From Anisus vortex (taxonomy: Eukaryota; Mollusca; Gastropoda; Planorbidae): a DNA stretch of 64,000 nucleotides. Positions 27,256 through 38,167 of the stretch are shown here, one piece after another. The notes under the pieces are model-generated. The model was given only the letters and a program-made list of their open reading frames with translations, ran no database searches and was not told the DNA's origin. The stretch spans positions 8,077,026 through 8,141,025 of the forward strand of contig OX421499.1 of assembly GCA_949126835.1 (NCBI GenBank), read 5' to 3'. Within the stretch, counting starts at the first letter, position 1, and every line of letters begins with the position of its first letter. Position numbers and translations under genes: made by a program.

Positions 27256-27985
27256 GTTTGGTGACATTTGACACCGCGACATTTGATACCGCGACAGTTA
27301 ATCCCTGACACTTAGTACCACGACAGATAGTCCCGATGACGCTTCATCTTGCGACACTTACTCCCTCCCTTCTCGACAGATAGCCCCACACTTATATCCC
27401 TCCCGCGGACATGTACACTAAGAAGAAATAAAACAAGTAAATTTAAACAGTACATTTAGATTTATAAATCAGTAGCCTACATTTATATTTATTACACAAT
27501 GACTCAATTCATTATCTAACCTAGTCATTGGGGTCACAAGGAGCGGTCACTACAAATAAGCAAAGCCGACATATCTTTCTGACAATCTCTTTGTATACCA
27601 AAGCAAGTCTCGCTCGACCTCAGACCAACACTCGCAGGTCCTTCTTTGACAACCATCTGGGTGAGGATTGTCCGCAGATAACAAAGGGAGGTGATCGTAC
27701 CTGAGTCCCAGGGCCCAGGGGCTAGTCACTTAAACATTACGCATATGGGTTTCCCTTAAGTGGCTAAAATAAGAAAACAAATTTTATTAGTAATTATTAT
27801 TTCTACCAATTAGTGAGTACTTTTGTGACAACTAGTTCTCCAAATACATTTTTTTTTTTTTCTTCTTAGTGTACATGTCCGCGGGAGGGATATAAGTGTT
27901 AATGGGACTATCTGTCGTGGTACTAAGTGTCAGGGATTAACTGTCGCGGTATCAAATGTCGCGGTATCAAATGTCCGTACACCAA
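27256..27985. mobile_element. Element with long terminal inverted repeats
   Basis: The left arm (27258-27428) and right arm (27865-27985) are inverted copies: GGTGACATTTGACACCGCGA, GACAGTTAATCCCTGACACT, ACGACAGATAGTCCC, and CCTCCCGCGGACATGTACAC. Each repeats GCGACATTTGATACC. The inner 440 bases look unrelated to a protein. Long-TIR architecture recalls Mutator or Kolobok elements; no target duplication was settled. It is intergenic. Confidence 0.75.
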
Positions 27986-28009
27986 AATTGTATTGTTCTT
28001 CTACCCTTT

Positions 28010-28775
28010 CCCCAACTTTAACAACTAACTGTCAAACTTTCTAGTGACCCCCCTCCCCCTCAACCCATTCAAGCTAACAATGAGTTACGGCCAGCAAGTT
28101 AATTTGATATAAATTTAAAAGGTCTACGAATAAAAATAAAACATTTTTACTAGTTTACCAGATTTCATATTGACTTCGTAACATAGTCTAATAGTAAGTT
28201 CTTACTTGGGCACATATATAAATCTAAAGTAAAGTTTGTAAATCACTTGTGAAAAATATCTTATACAAAAAAGTATTTATTTATTATTTTCAATGTTTTC
28301 AATGTATTATTCCAAAATTGCTTGACGAAAAAGTAAAAATATTTAGTTTGGTGTATACCTTTTTTAATATCCTCCATGTGTGTTACTATTTAAATAAACT
28401 ATCGCGGCAAAATATAATGTCGATTAATTAAAACAATGGTATAATAAACATTTAAAAAAATTGTTTCAATTTTGAGCATTACACTAGTTAAATACTAAAT
28501 AATTAAAGGTGAAATTATGTTATTCATTGAAAAGACTGCAAATGAAATAATTATAATATAGGCAACGTTAGATGATTTGTTTAATCCCCCCCCTTTGCAC
28601 CCCCACCCCTCAATAAAACTAACAGTATATTACACTTCGGACTATTGTTGTAAGAAAAATTACGAATAAATTGAATACATTTTTTCTAGTTTACCAGCTT
28701 TCGAATGGACAATGTTAACATATTCTAATATATCTTACTTTGTTTGGCCTATATAAGCAAATCATACATATTGAA
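28010..28775. repeat. Two diverged copies of a 200 bp block, 560 bp apart
   Basis: The blocks at about 28010-28230 and 28575-28770 share a C-rich start, then TTTTACTAGTTTACCAG/TTTTTCTAGTTTACCAG, then a TATATAA-type end. They are an old local duplication. Between them is AT-rich sequence with no gene. Confidence 0.55.
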
Positions 28776-28829
28776 ATGAAACATTCCTAAACATTTGTAT
28801 TGAATAAAAAAAAGTGGATACTAATACAG

Positions 28830-29170
28830 TGTATACTATTTACAGTGTAGAGTATACTACTACATTGTATACTATAAACGGTATAGTGTATACTGCTACA
28901 GTGTTCACTATATACGGTGTAGTGTATACTGCTACAGTGTATACTATATACGGTGTAGTGAATACTGATACAGTGTACACTATATACGGAGTAGTGTATT
29001 CTGCTACAGTGTACACTATATACGGTGTAGTGTATACTGCTCCAGTGTACACTATATACGGTGTAGTGTATACTGCTACAGTGTACACTATATACGGTGT
29101 AGTGTATACTCCTACAGTGTATACTATATACGGTGTAGTGTATACTCCTACAGTGTATACTAGACTATAT
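28830..29170. repeat. Minisatellite, 36 bp, about 9 copies
   Basis: The unit reads GTAGTGTATACTGCTACAGT then GTACACTATATACGGT, with frequent substitutions. The period is a multiple of three, so both strands stay open (140 and 128 codons of VYTATVYTIYGV-type repeat). The strands' reading frames are a by-product; no gene is called. Confidence 0.88.
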
Positions 29171-30290
29171 ACAGTTATACAGTTTTTGTACCAAAAAAAA
29201 AAGATTTCGACGTTTCTTTTTTCCAAACAATGTTAGATGAAAGAAAGTTAAAAATAGACCTTTAGTTTGGTGAAACTTCATCTAATCCTGTTATTATTTA
29301 ACCGGCAAACTATTATCTAACTTTTAATTAATACGTAAATATTTGATTTGTTTTAATCTAAAATATATTGAAGTTTAGTCTAAAATACATTGAAAATATT
29401 ATAATATAAATAAGCCTCGAGGGCCGCATACTATTATTTGTCACCCACTGGCTGTAGTTTGCACACCCCTGCATTACATAAATTACACTTGGTGTTGCTT
29501 TAAATTATATCTGTTATCGGTGCCGGTGCGCAACAGTAGTCTAAACAATAAATTAAACCTCTTTCTGTTGCTGTACGGGTATTTCCGAAACGTCATATCT
29601 GCGACGCAACAAAACACCGCTCTTGAAAGCCGCGCTACACGTGGGTCGAGGAATGGCATGTTTTCACGGCCAAAATCAATTATCTAAAATGTAAATAAAT
29701 ATAATGTGTATTTTTGTCTAACGATTATATCCGATTTTTAATTGTGTGGCCGAAAAGCTGTAGATTTTTTTTTAGGTGAAACAAGTCGTGCATTAAAACA
29801 TGAAGAAAATCGTTAGAGCGCTTTTGAAGAAAATTTCCATATATTTATATATATATGTACATACAATTTTAACTCGTATTATAGTATAGGATATAGATCT
29901 ATTAACATATCGTATTGTGAATGTCTCTTCAATTGTGAGTAGTGATGAGCAAAATTTTCTGAAGGCTAATGCATAACGAAAATAACAAAATTAGAAAAAA
30001 AAGGATTTATACCAAAAACGTTGTTTTTAACGTGTTTTTTTATGCGGACAAAGTGTATTCTGATCTATGTTTAGACTCTAGGTTACTCATACGGTTATGA
30101 ATCTAAGAGTCGGTTAATTCTGACACAATCTGCAATGTTCGATAATGGTTTTAATGGCTTTATTTTCTTATATCTTATGAAATGCAGGAGCTCACTTTTT
30201 AGCGAATAGTTTTTGCGCCCTGGTTTTAGTTTACATTTTCTGAGATTTATGAATCTCCTACCTAGAACACAGGAATAATCAGTATGTGTG
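29171..30290. other. Intergenic with a hAT-like end at 29419-29472
   Basis: GGCTGTAGTTTGCACACCCC at 29450-29470 resembles the right end of hAT (Charlie-type) elements; no matching left end was seen. The remainder is unrecognised AT-rich sequence with a TA run near 29846. Confidence 0.4.
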
Positions 30291-30910
30291 GGGCAGAATA
30301 TCATCAATTGCGGGCCCCAAGAAACCATAATGGCAACAATTATGCGGCTTAATCTTACATGAAGAACTATATACTCTGTACGAGGATCCAACGGTGGTAG
30401 CTGAAATAAAGAAGGACAAACTGATGTGTGCAGGCCACTTGGAAAGAATGACAGAAGGCAGAGCAGCAAGAACTGTACATCACAAGAGATTAAGAGGAAA
30501 CAGGCTTAGGGGCAGACCAAGACAAAGATGGCTCAAAGCAATAGAGTAGTATAGAGTCAGATCTACAAAATCTTGGTGTGCTGGCTTGGCGAAGGAAAGC
30601 CTGGGATATGCCCGAATGGAAAGAAGGTGGTGGAGCAGGCGAAAGCCCTACATGGGCTGTAGCGCCATAGGGATGGATGGAATCTTACATGGTTTAGTCA
30701 TGTAGTGCGGCATAATAACCTTCCAATAAACATCCTTTAAGGCACTGTTGAAGGTGGACGTCGAAGAGGTCGTCAACGGAAATGCTGATTCGACAGTAAA
30801 AAAGATTGGACAAGGCTGCAAACTACTGAACTATTACTGAAAGATAACTGATGAGGTGTCCATTCGCTCCCCCAAAGACCACAACAGTCAAGGGTTTGAT
30901 GAAGATGATT
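30290..30910 (+). mobile_element. Two LINE 3' ends, one inserted into the other
   Basis: An older LINE end reads IMATIMRLNL and then, after 330 bases, TWFSHVVRHNNLPINIL and GTVEGGRRRGRQRKC. Between them lies a second LINE end, 30362-30680. AATCTTACATG flanks it on both sides (30351-30361 and 30681-30691), an 11 bp duplication. Both are decayed. Confidence 0.75.
30362..30680 (+). pseudogene. LINE C-terminal fragment nested by retrotransposition
   Basis: The reading frame gives VVAEIKKDKLMCAGHLERM and LRGRPRQRWLKAIE, with WWSRRKPYMGCS later. This is the usual C-terminal pattern of jockey/ingi-like LINE proteins (GH..RM; RGRPR.RW). It is 5'-truncated and contains stops. Confidence 0.78.
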
Positions 30911-31039
30911 TAATCTTTTCCGCGGCATGGCTTTAGATTCTTCGGGCCACGGTAAGTCGTGGGCCCTATTGATAGTTCTACAAAAAAAAATGAACTAGTA
31001 TGATGACAACAAAGGAAAGCTAATTTTGGACCTTTCAGA

Positions 31040-31480
31040 TCATATCCTAGAAACACGTTTACGTCGGTCTGGTTACAACGTTTAAAAGCTATCGGAATTT
31101 TAGTTCTTACAGGACAGTAAAAGAAGATTTCAACCCATAATAGTGGAACGATTGACCTTTCACGTCATATTTTGGAAACAATCGAACTGTTCATGTGATA
31201 ACATACGGATTCATTTTGCTTTTTAAGTTATAAAAAGAAAACAACTGAACCTTTCATGCCGTAACGTAGAAAAAAAAAAGCTTTTCAGGTTATAATGTAG
31301 TAAGACTTTCGGCTTTTCATATCATAAAAAAAAAAAATATTCTACCGATACGATAATAACGCAGTATGAAATTCGAGCTATTCTGATTATCTAATGGATG
31401 AGCAATTGTCCCAATCAGATTATAACTTAGGAAAACTATTGGACCAGATAAAAGATAAGACTGGGATTGGTCAAGTCTTA
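31040..31480. repeat. Degenerate tandem repeat, about 60 bp
   Basis: Diverged units combine CTTTCATGTCATAACGTAGA-like words with AAACA runs. Period and copy number are uncertain. It is intergenic. Confidence 0.5.
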
Positions 31481-31499
31481 ACATGTAACCAACCAATGT

Positions 31500-32880
31500 A
31501 GTGGAGCATCACGTCTTTAAAGTGACCTGAAAAAGCTCACGATGAAAAATAGACAATAATCTATAGGAGAACTATTTAATAAACAATCTATCTATTATTA
31601 TAATTAAAAGTTAAAAGGCATTGAGCACGAGTGGCGTAAGGGTGAGAAATACTTTGATATTGATTGACCTTAGCTTCTTGACTTTTTTTCCTTGCATTTC
31701 TTGTGGAACAAAAGGGCCTCTGCTACAATTCTCCAACGCACCCGTTTCTGGGCGGATTTCTATTTCTATAGTTCACCCCCCACGTCATGCCGCATTGCTT
31801 CATTTCGCACGATCTGCTCCACGTTGTCCCAGGTCTGCCAGATTTTCTTGGATATGATAGTATAGGGGTTGCGTGTAAAACTTAGTAAGCAGGTCGATTT
31901 TCAATACCCCCCCCCCCCCCAAAAAAAAAAAAAAAAAAAAATTAATTTAAGTCTCTACTACAATAAAAGAGCAGAATGACTTATAGACTGTTCGAACGCT
32001 GAATGAATTAAAAAAGCTACTTTGACATTCTGTTAACATTCTGTTAACAAAAGATTTTCTGACCCCTGTTCTAGTAAACATTCGACAGACATTTAATCGC
32101 GGCGCTGCTGCAATACGGTGTGTACTAAATAAAGTCACCCGAGTATAAACGTACATACACAAACACTATATTTGTGTGTGTATGTTTGTGTGTGTTTATG
32201 TGTGTGTATGTGTGTGTGTGTCTCAACACGCGTCAAAAACCCACTCTAGATTCGATTCTGCTCATTGCTTGCTTCATTTGGTTGACACGGACCGGTTAGT
32301 TTAATGGCTTTTCTTTTTTTTTTCAAGTCAAATCCATATAATGGTGGGCTATATGAGGCAAGAAGCGGAAGAAATAAATGTTTGGTTGTTGTTTTTTTTA
32401 GTACTTTAATTAAACTGGAAAAACAACATTTTTGTTAGAAGTAGTTATTTGTATGGGAGAGGGCAAGGTTTATGGGATAAATAACAAATCTGGTTATTTG
32501 TGTTTTAAATTTAAAAAATAACAACAACACTTAACATTCAAACGCTTAGCCTTATTAGCAGACGACAAGTACTGGTTGACGGTAATTGTTCCATCCGATA
32601 CTTTCTGGGCGATTACTATTATTAATACTTTTTTTAAAATATTTTGTGGCAGTTTTTTTTTTAATTTTGTACATCAAAGCCAAGCGGGTGAAACTGCAAA
32701 GAAATATATGTATACAATTTTGTTTTATATTATGATGTTTACGTGTGGTTGTTGCCGTTACCACTGTGCAATGTATGCATAGGCGTTTACATTATGTGGG
32801 TTCAGGGGGGCGTAGCAAATAAACACACAAATACATACGAAGAAAAACACAAGCACGCAACGCAAGCCGTTGTTTTAGAC
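31500..32880. other. Intergenic with homopolymers and TG repeat, no gene
   Basis: It holds a C12-A21 junction at about 31909-31940 and a TG-rich microsatellite at 32173-32222. The short open frames on either strand are low-complexity or lack family features. Confidence 0.5.
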
Positions 32881-33110
32881 CAGTGATTCTCAAAATGGGG
32901 TTCCTTGAAAAATCGTTACGTCTCCACTATATTATAAGCTGAGCCATTTTTTTAAAACTAATTAAAATGAAAAAAAACAACTGGATAGATTGTTGACGTT
33001 TGTCCAAGAGAATAGACTATTTTTAAAAATTGGCATATTTCAAAACAACGAATTGAAAGTTCTTTAACAATTACGAAATTTGAGATTTATATAGGTATAT
33101 GATATGATAT
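32881..33110. other. Possible hAT left end, rest unclear
   Basis: CAGTGATTCTCAAAATGGGG at 32881 looks like the CAGTGGTTCTCAACC-type end of hAT elements. No right end was found. A GATATGATAT microsatellite follows near 33097-33119. Confidence 0.35.
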
Positions 33111-33189
33111 GATATGATTACGAAATGCCATCATATCATGTGGAACTAGCCACAACTTGTGTTCCACAAAGATCATAACGTTTTGTTGA

Positions 33190-33345
33190 CTCGTCTCTTC
33201 TAAAAGTACCCCGTTCCCTACCGAAGACTTCTGTTATAAGATGCCTTCCCTGTAATATTTGGTATTAAGGTTTGGAATAGTCTCCCAATCGAGCTCAGAC
33301 AAACTACATGCACCATCACTTTATACAAAATAACTTAAAAACTCA
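33190..33345 (+). pseudogene. LINE C-terminal remnant (CR1/L2-like)
   Basis: The frame reads FGIKVWNSLPIELRQT, the characteristic close of CR1/L2-like proteins (G...WN.LP...R). Upstream codons have stops and frame changes. It is an old, decayed fragment. Confidence 0.65.
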
Positions 33346-33539
33346 CTATTTTAAAATGTACCTTGCTTAAGTTGTTTTTTATTCTTACACATTTACTGTT
33401 TGCTTTTTTTTTTTTTGGTATAAGAGTTGGTAAAACTATTTATTTTATTGTCTTTCATTAATTTACGTATATGTTTGTTATTTAGATGGTGTTATACTTT
33501 TTGATATTGTATATTACCTTTTTTCTAAACGCATGTAGC

Positions 33540-34370
33540 CTAGATAACGTTTAGTCCTTTTCTTGTATACGTTTAGTTATATGTATTTTTTATCGGTTTT
33601 TAAATGCGTTCTGAGCTTACAATATGTTTGTTGGCAGAACAATATTTGTTTAATTATAAATAAAATTATCGTGTATTAAGTCCGACAACGACCTTCCGTC
33701 ATAGCCTATAGATTAACAAGCCAGTGCTACGTAAGGCCAGGGTGTCCTTAGGGAGAGTGCCACATTCAGGAGTACTCATGCTCCCCTGCCATCACAATGA
33801 CAATGAAACAAAATAGTTCCTAAGTCTACCTCACCTTATTGAAAGAAGCCGATCGCTTCGACTAGATCTAATGTAGTTGTCGTGTAGTGGGTGCGCATGT
33901 CCCTCAAAGGCGCCTTGAGGAGAAAAAATCTACAAGAGATGGTAGTTCTGTCTGTGTTTGTATACAGGCAAGGGCTATCACGTAACCTTGTGAAACGTCA
34001 TTCTAAAGTCACAGACATAATTAAACCAATATAATAACCCCAAGAGGTGTCCTTTATTAAACATTTACAATATACAATTTGTAATTATAATAATAATATA
34101 CGCCTTAAGAATAAGAGTTCCCGAAAAAAAAACAAGATAATTAAAAAGCAATGATAATAATTAAACGTGATAATACATACCATGAAACACTTAACACCGT
34201 AACCGAAGCATATTTTATCATCAAGGAAATCAACACAAAAAAACCTAGGCCATTAACATTTAAACATAATGTTATTCATTTCCCATTCCAAACCTCTTTT
34301 GTTCTTCAACTATGTAGAGCGTATTCGCTATAGGGTCGCGACCAGGCACACGGCAATCAAGTTTAATACA
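33540..34370. other. Intergenic, no gene recognised
   Basis: Unrecognised, mostly AT-rich sequence. A more GC-balanced part near 33690-34000 has no open frame of note. Confidence 0.45.
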
Positions 34371-34795
34371 TTACCGGGTCACCCAAAATATATGTTAAGT
34401 AAAACATTCTAAAATCTAGACCAGGAGGATAGATCTAACAAGTAAAAGTACCCTTCGGACCAAATCGGTCATAGGGCCGGTTCATCAGTTTCCATGGCCA
34501 CGGCATGCTAGGTGATTGCAAGCACAATGCACAAGCGCCTATACTTTACCTGTTACCCCAACTAAGGTCAGGTACCCAACATAGTTGGGTGGACTCAAGG
34601 ACACCCTCGAGACCCTGAGAACAAATCCTAGCCTGCACCAGGATTCGAACCCGGGACCTTCGGTGCGCCAGCCGAACGCCACCGCGCCTCCGGGCAAGTA
34701 CGCTGACAAATTAGCGGGTCACCGAAACTATATGTTAAGGAAAACGTTAAAAAGAATCTAGACCAGGAGGATAGACCTATAACAGTATGTTTCAG
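34370..34795. repeat. 80 bp direct repeats flanking a SINE
   Basis: GGGTCACCCAAAATATATGT at 34376 and GGGTCACCGAAACTATATGT at 34720 begin matching stretches that both continue to CTAGACCAGGAGGATAGA. The repeat pre-dates or accompanied the SINE between them. Confidence 0.65.
34442..34695 (-). mobile_element. tRNA-derived SINE, family A
   Basis: Reverse-strand copy. The tail end reads AGTAAAAGTACCCTTCGGAC, the body GGCCACGGCATGCTAGGTGA, and the tRNA-like head carries GGATTCGAACCCGGGACC and GCGCC at the right edge. Confidence 0.88.
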
Positions 34796-34897
34796 CCCTA
34801 GCAGAAATGTCCTACTAATTACACCCCTCGAGCGTAATATCGCTACATAATAATACATCATGGAATCGGCATGGAAATAAAGAAATGCTCTATGCCA

Positions 34898-35113
34898 CGG
34901 GGTCAACAACCTTTTGGATAACGGTGTGCCAAAGTGGAATTTTTTATTCGTTCTCAGTGCCAACAGTCTAACAGCCAATCAGCGCCACCAATAATCGTCT
35001 TGAAGAAGATAACCTAAATTGCTTTTTGTTTTGTTTGAAGATTTTATGCGTGCCATTGAACATCACTAGGCATGCCAAGTCTGGCACGCGTGCCGTATAT
35101 TGCCGACCCCTGC
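34898..35113 (+). mobile_element. Short hAT-like relic (family H1)
   Basis: Left end CACGGGGTCAACAACCTTTT, then GTGTGCCAAAGTGGAATTTT, and right end TTGCCGACCCCTG with CTGGCACGCGTGCC before it. The flanks CTCTATGC and CTTTGTGA are only partly alike. Confidence 0.65.
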
Positions 35114-35256
35114 TTTGTGATACAGATAAGCTAACAAAGGCGATAGAAATTCAGAGGATCACAAAGTAAAGACATAGAAATAATCAGATCAACGTTTTTG
35201 TTTTAAGTTTGGGGAACACACATGTGATTACTTGTTGTATTTTAAATCCTTTTATA

Positions 35257-35707
35257 TTAAAGACCAAGTGAAGAGGTTTTTCTCAAAGGAACGAGATTTG
35301 GAATAGCCTCATACGGCAGTGACGTTTGAGAAAGGAAATAAATACATAAAACTCGACGCTATCAATCTATATTTAACCATGTTGTTAAAAATAAGAACCG
35401 GGAAAAGATTCAAAACATGTGGCAATAGATTCAAAACACGTGACAATATTCATTTTTCCTAGTTGAAATCCCTTCTCTTACGTCAGTTTCCTATATTGCC
35501 GGAAATAAAAAAATAGCTACGAGATTTGGATTTTTCCTCCGAAAAATACACACATTTAAGTGCAAATATTGAACTAATTACTCAAAATTTATCTTTGATA
35601 ATTTGTATAAATGATTTTTATTATCATTCAGATGCTGAATACACTATTTACTATCAAAATCAAATGTTAACTCAATTTTGATAAAAAGCTCTTAACTTGG
35701 TCTTTAA
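35257..35707. mobile_element. MITE family M2, copy 1 (451 bp)
   Basis: The ends TTAAAGACCAAGTGAAGAG and CTCTTAACTTGGTCTTTAA are near-perfect inverted repeats. A second copy of about the same length is at 51774-52230 and most of the sequence matches base for base (for example CTCATACGGCAGTGACGT). No coding potential. The superfamily is not settled; TTAA ends recall Kolobok or piggyBac-type insertion. Confidence 0.82.
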
Positions 35708-35784
35708 ATTCGAAAAACGTTTGTTTCTGGCTGACTGGCTAACCCTACACCTTTTGTCCTATCCTATCAATCTTGGCACACAAA

Positions 35785-35985
35785 AAAGTATCCCGTTGGA
35801 CCAAATTGATCCATAGGGCCGGTGAAACAGCGTTCACTAGTTTCTGTGGCCACGGCATACTGGGTGATTGTGTGGCCAGCACTATGCACAGCCGCCTTTA
35901 CTTTAGACAAACTAAGGTCAGGTAACCATCAGAGCTTTGTAAAAGTCCAGCACCAGGATTTGAACCCGGGACCTTTGGTACAGTT
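35785..35985 (-). mobile_element. tRNA-derived SINE, family A, head-truncated
   Basis: It reads CCGTTGGACCAAATTGATCC, then GTTTCTGTGGCCACGGCATA, ending in box B ATTTGAACCCGGGACCTTTG. The box A side is missing. Two short open frames over the region are chance. Confidence 0.85.
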
Positions 35986-35999
35986 ACGTCAATTATTTG

Positions 36000-36480
36000 A
36001 CAAAACATTCTGTACTCATGATTCGCCAAAGAAAGAAGGAAAAAGTCGCATTTCACTATTATACAAAAACAACAAACTCACACAGATTTCGGCATATAAT
36101 ATGTAGACAACTGAGAAGTAGCCCCAGGACACCGATGGCCAGAGACAGTAGATGCGTACTACTCCGGAAGCAGGAGAATACAAACATGTACCGTCAAGCC
36201 TACGAATTCCGGGAGCTTGATTTCGCACTTGCAAAATGGTACGCGAAATCCATTTAACTTTCGGATAAAACAAATCACACAAATTGTGGACAAGAGCTAA
36301 CTGAGCATGTAAAATGTGATAGCGTGGAGAGAGTCACGATTTACAAATGGCCGTCATTGACACATCTTAATGAGGCCTGGCCTTTTCAAATGAAAGAGAT
36401 CGTGAACTTCCGGTGCCATTTCGGGTATTTCAGGCATCATGAAGAAAAACCGAGGAAGAAAGAGATAGAAAGCAACCTTT
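36000..36480. other. Intergenic, no gene; shares a block with 62150-62220
   Basis: AAATGAAAGAGATCGTGAAC with TTCCGGTGCCATTTC, near 36388, resembles AAATGGAAGACATCGTGAAT and TTCCGGTGACATTTC near 62173. It is an unnamed interspersed sequence. The reading frames lack family features. Confidence 0.5.
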
Positions 36481-36499
36481 GCCACCAGAGTACCGCTAC

Positions 36500-36660
36500 G
36501 TACTACACAAGTGACCTGTGACGTAGTATACACGTGACTTTTGACGTACTACACAATTGACCTGTGACGTAGTATACACGTGACTTTTGACGTAGTACAA
36601 ACGTGATCTGTGACGCAGAACACACGTGTCTTTTGACGTAGTACACATGTGACCTGTTCG
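36500..36660. repeat. Degenerate repeat, about 25 bp, with TGACGTA motifs
   Basis: Alternating units resemble CACGTGACTTTTGACGTA and GACCTGTGACGTAGTATA, about six in total. TGACGT recurs; it resembles a CREB/ATF half-site, which may be chance. Confidence 0.65.
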
Positions 36661-37021
36661 GCAGGACATTCAGTTGAAGGATGATTAAAGTGCCACACCA
36701 GAAAGTGCAGCCCCAACCTAGGAAACAAGATATCCAGTGTCTTTACAAACTAAAAGATGCCAACAATTTATCACATATAATTTTTTATCCCATCAACAAA
36801 AACAGTATAGGCCTACAGTGAGCATGCATTAACCTATATAACTTATTATCCATTAAAAAAAATAATTATACAGCTATTAAAGTAAATTTTAAATATATTT
36901 AAATTACATAACAAAACTCAGCTTATTACAATGATACAATAAATTTGAAAACAGGATATTTAAACGAATGGCAGTCTCTGGGTAAAAAAACTCATATCGT
37001 GAAATAAATAAACTACAAATA

Positions 37022-38165
37022 GGGGAGACCGGGGCTAGTTGTCAGTACGGGTAAGTTGTCACAGTCACTATTTCGGAATGTTGTAACTAAACTGATGCTG
37101 TCATCTTTTGGTATTATTTAAAGGACATGTAATTATGATTATTAGAATTGATTTTATTACGTTAGCGTTAATATTTTTTTTTCAAAATGCAAAAATTTCA
37201 AAATCATCATTTTGAGTAACTTTTTAAAATTTTTGTTTTTTGTACACTACATTGACAATAGCTATTATTTGCCTTAAATTTTTGTATAATAGTGTAGTGT
37301 TGAGATCGCTTATGTTGATCAGCTAGTCAGTTATCAGTCTTACACCAAGGACAAAAAGTTATTTAGGTCAAACCGTCCTCTACCCTATGTGGGGCAAGTT
37401 GTCATCTACACAAATCACTCTTAAACTACTCTTTTTTAAATATGTATATTACTAAACGTATTAAATTAATGTTAGTAGCGTATGCAATGCTAATTATTAC
37501 CAACATATGAATCAATGATGTATTAATAAAATAATATTTTGATTTACCAGTATAGACCTAAATTTTATAATAAGTTTAATATAATTAATAGACCTTTAAA
37601 CACTATTGATTTATTGATTTTTTTTTAAATATCTAAAATTATGAAAATAACTATAAAAAATGGTATCAACTATTTACATTATTAGAACTAGCATTATGGA
37701 TAATAAATATTTTTAAAATCCATTAAAAATAAAAGTGCTGAAAACACAATTTTTATACACAAGTGCCTGCAGACTTTTATTGTTTGAATAAGTATGATTA
37801 TTTAAGTTTTTTAAAAGAAATTATAAATACAATTCTTGTTCTCTTCATTCAGTGTATATTTTATAAAGTTTTCCCACTTCATTTTGCTATATAAGCCTGC
37901 ATTTTAAACAAAACATTATCATGACAACTTGCCCCTCAATGGATGACAACTTGCCCCACCCATGGGGCAAGTTGTCATACCTTGGAGCTTTCCGAAAAAG
38001 TGATCATATTTATTTCTGGAAAAGTTTAAATATGTATAAAGCTACTTTTTAAGCAACTATGAAAATAAACTTCTAAATAAAATAGATTTTACAAAAATTG
38101 ACCCATTAGTTTTTTGTATTATATAATAAAATATAAAAATTATGACAACTAGCCCCGGTCTCCCC
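37022..38165. mobile_element. TA-flanked DNA element, 1144 bp, unknown family
   Basis: The ends are GGGGAGACCGGGGCTAGTTG and its exact inverse, flanked by TA on both sides (37020-37021 and 38166-38167). The word GGGGCAAGTTGTCAT or its inverse recurs inside at 37386, 37927, 37944 and 37964. There is no transposase, so it depends on another element. It is intergenic. Confidence 0.85.
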
Positions 38166-38167
38166 TA

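Noticed and set aside
28814..29236. 140- and 128-codon open frames on opposite strands
   Set aside because: Both come from the 36 bp array and mirror each other; no sign of selection on either.
30095..30469. 124-codon minus-strand open frame
   Set aside because: It crosses a LINE insertion border, so it cannot be an ancestral gene, and has no domain.
36500..36660. A cluster of CREB-type sites from repeated TGACGTA
   Set aside because: The words sit in a short degenerate tandem repeat far from any exon; repetition explains them.
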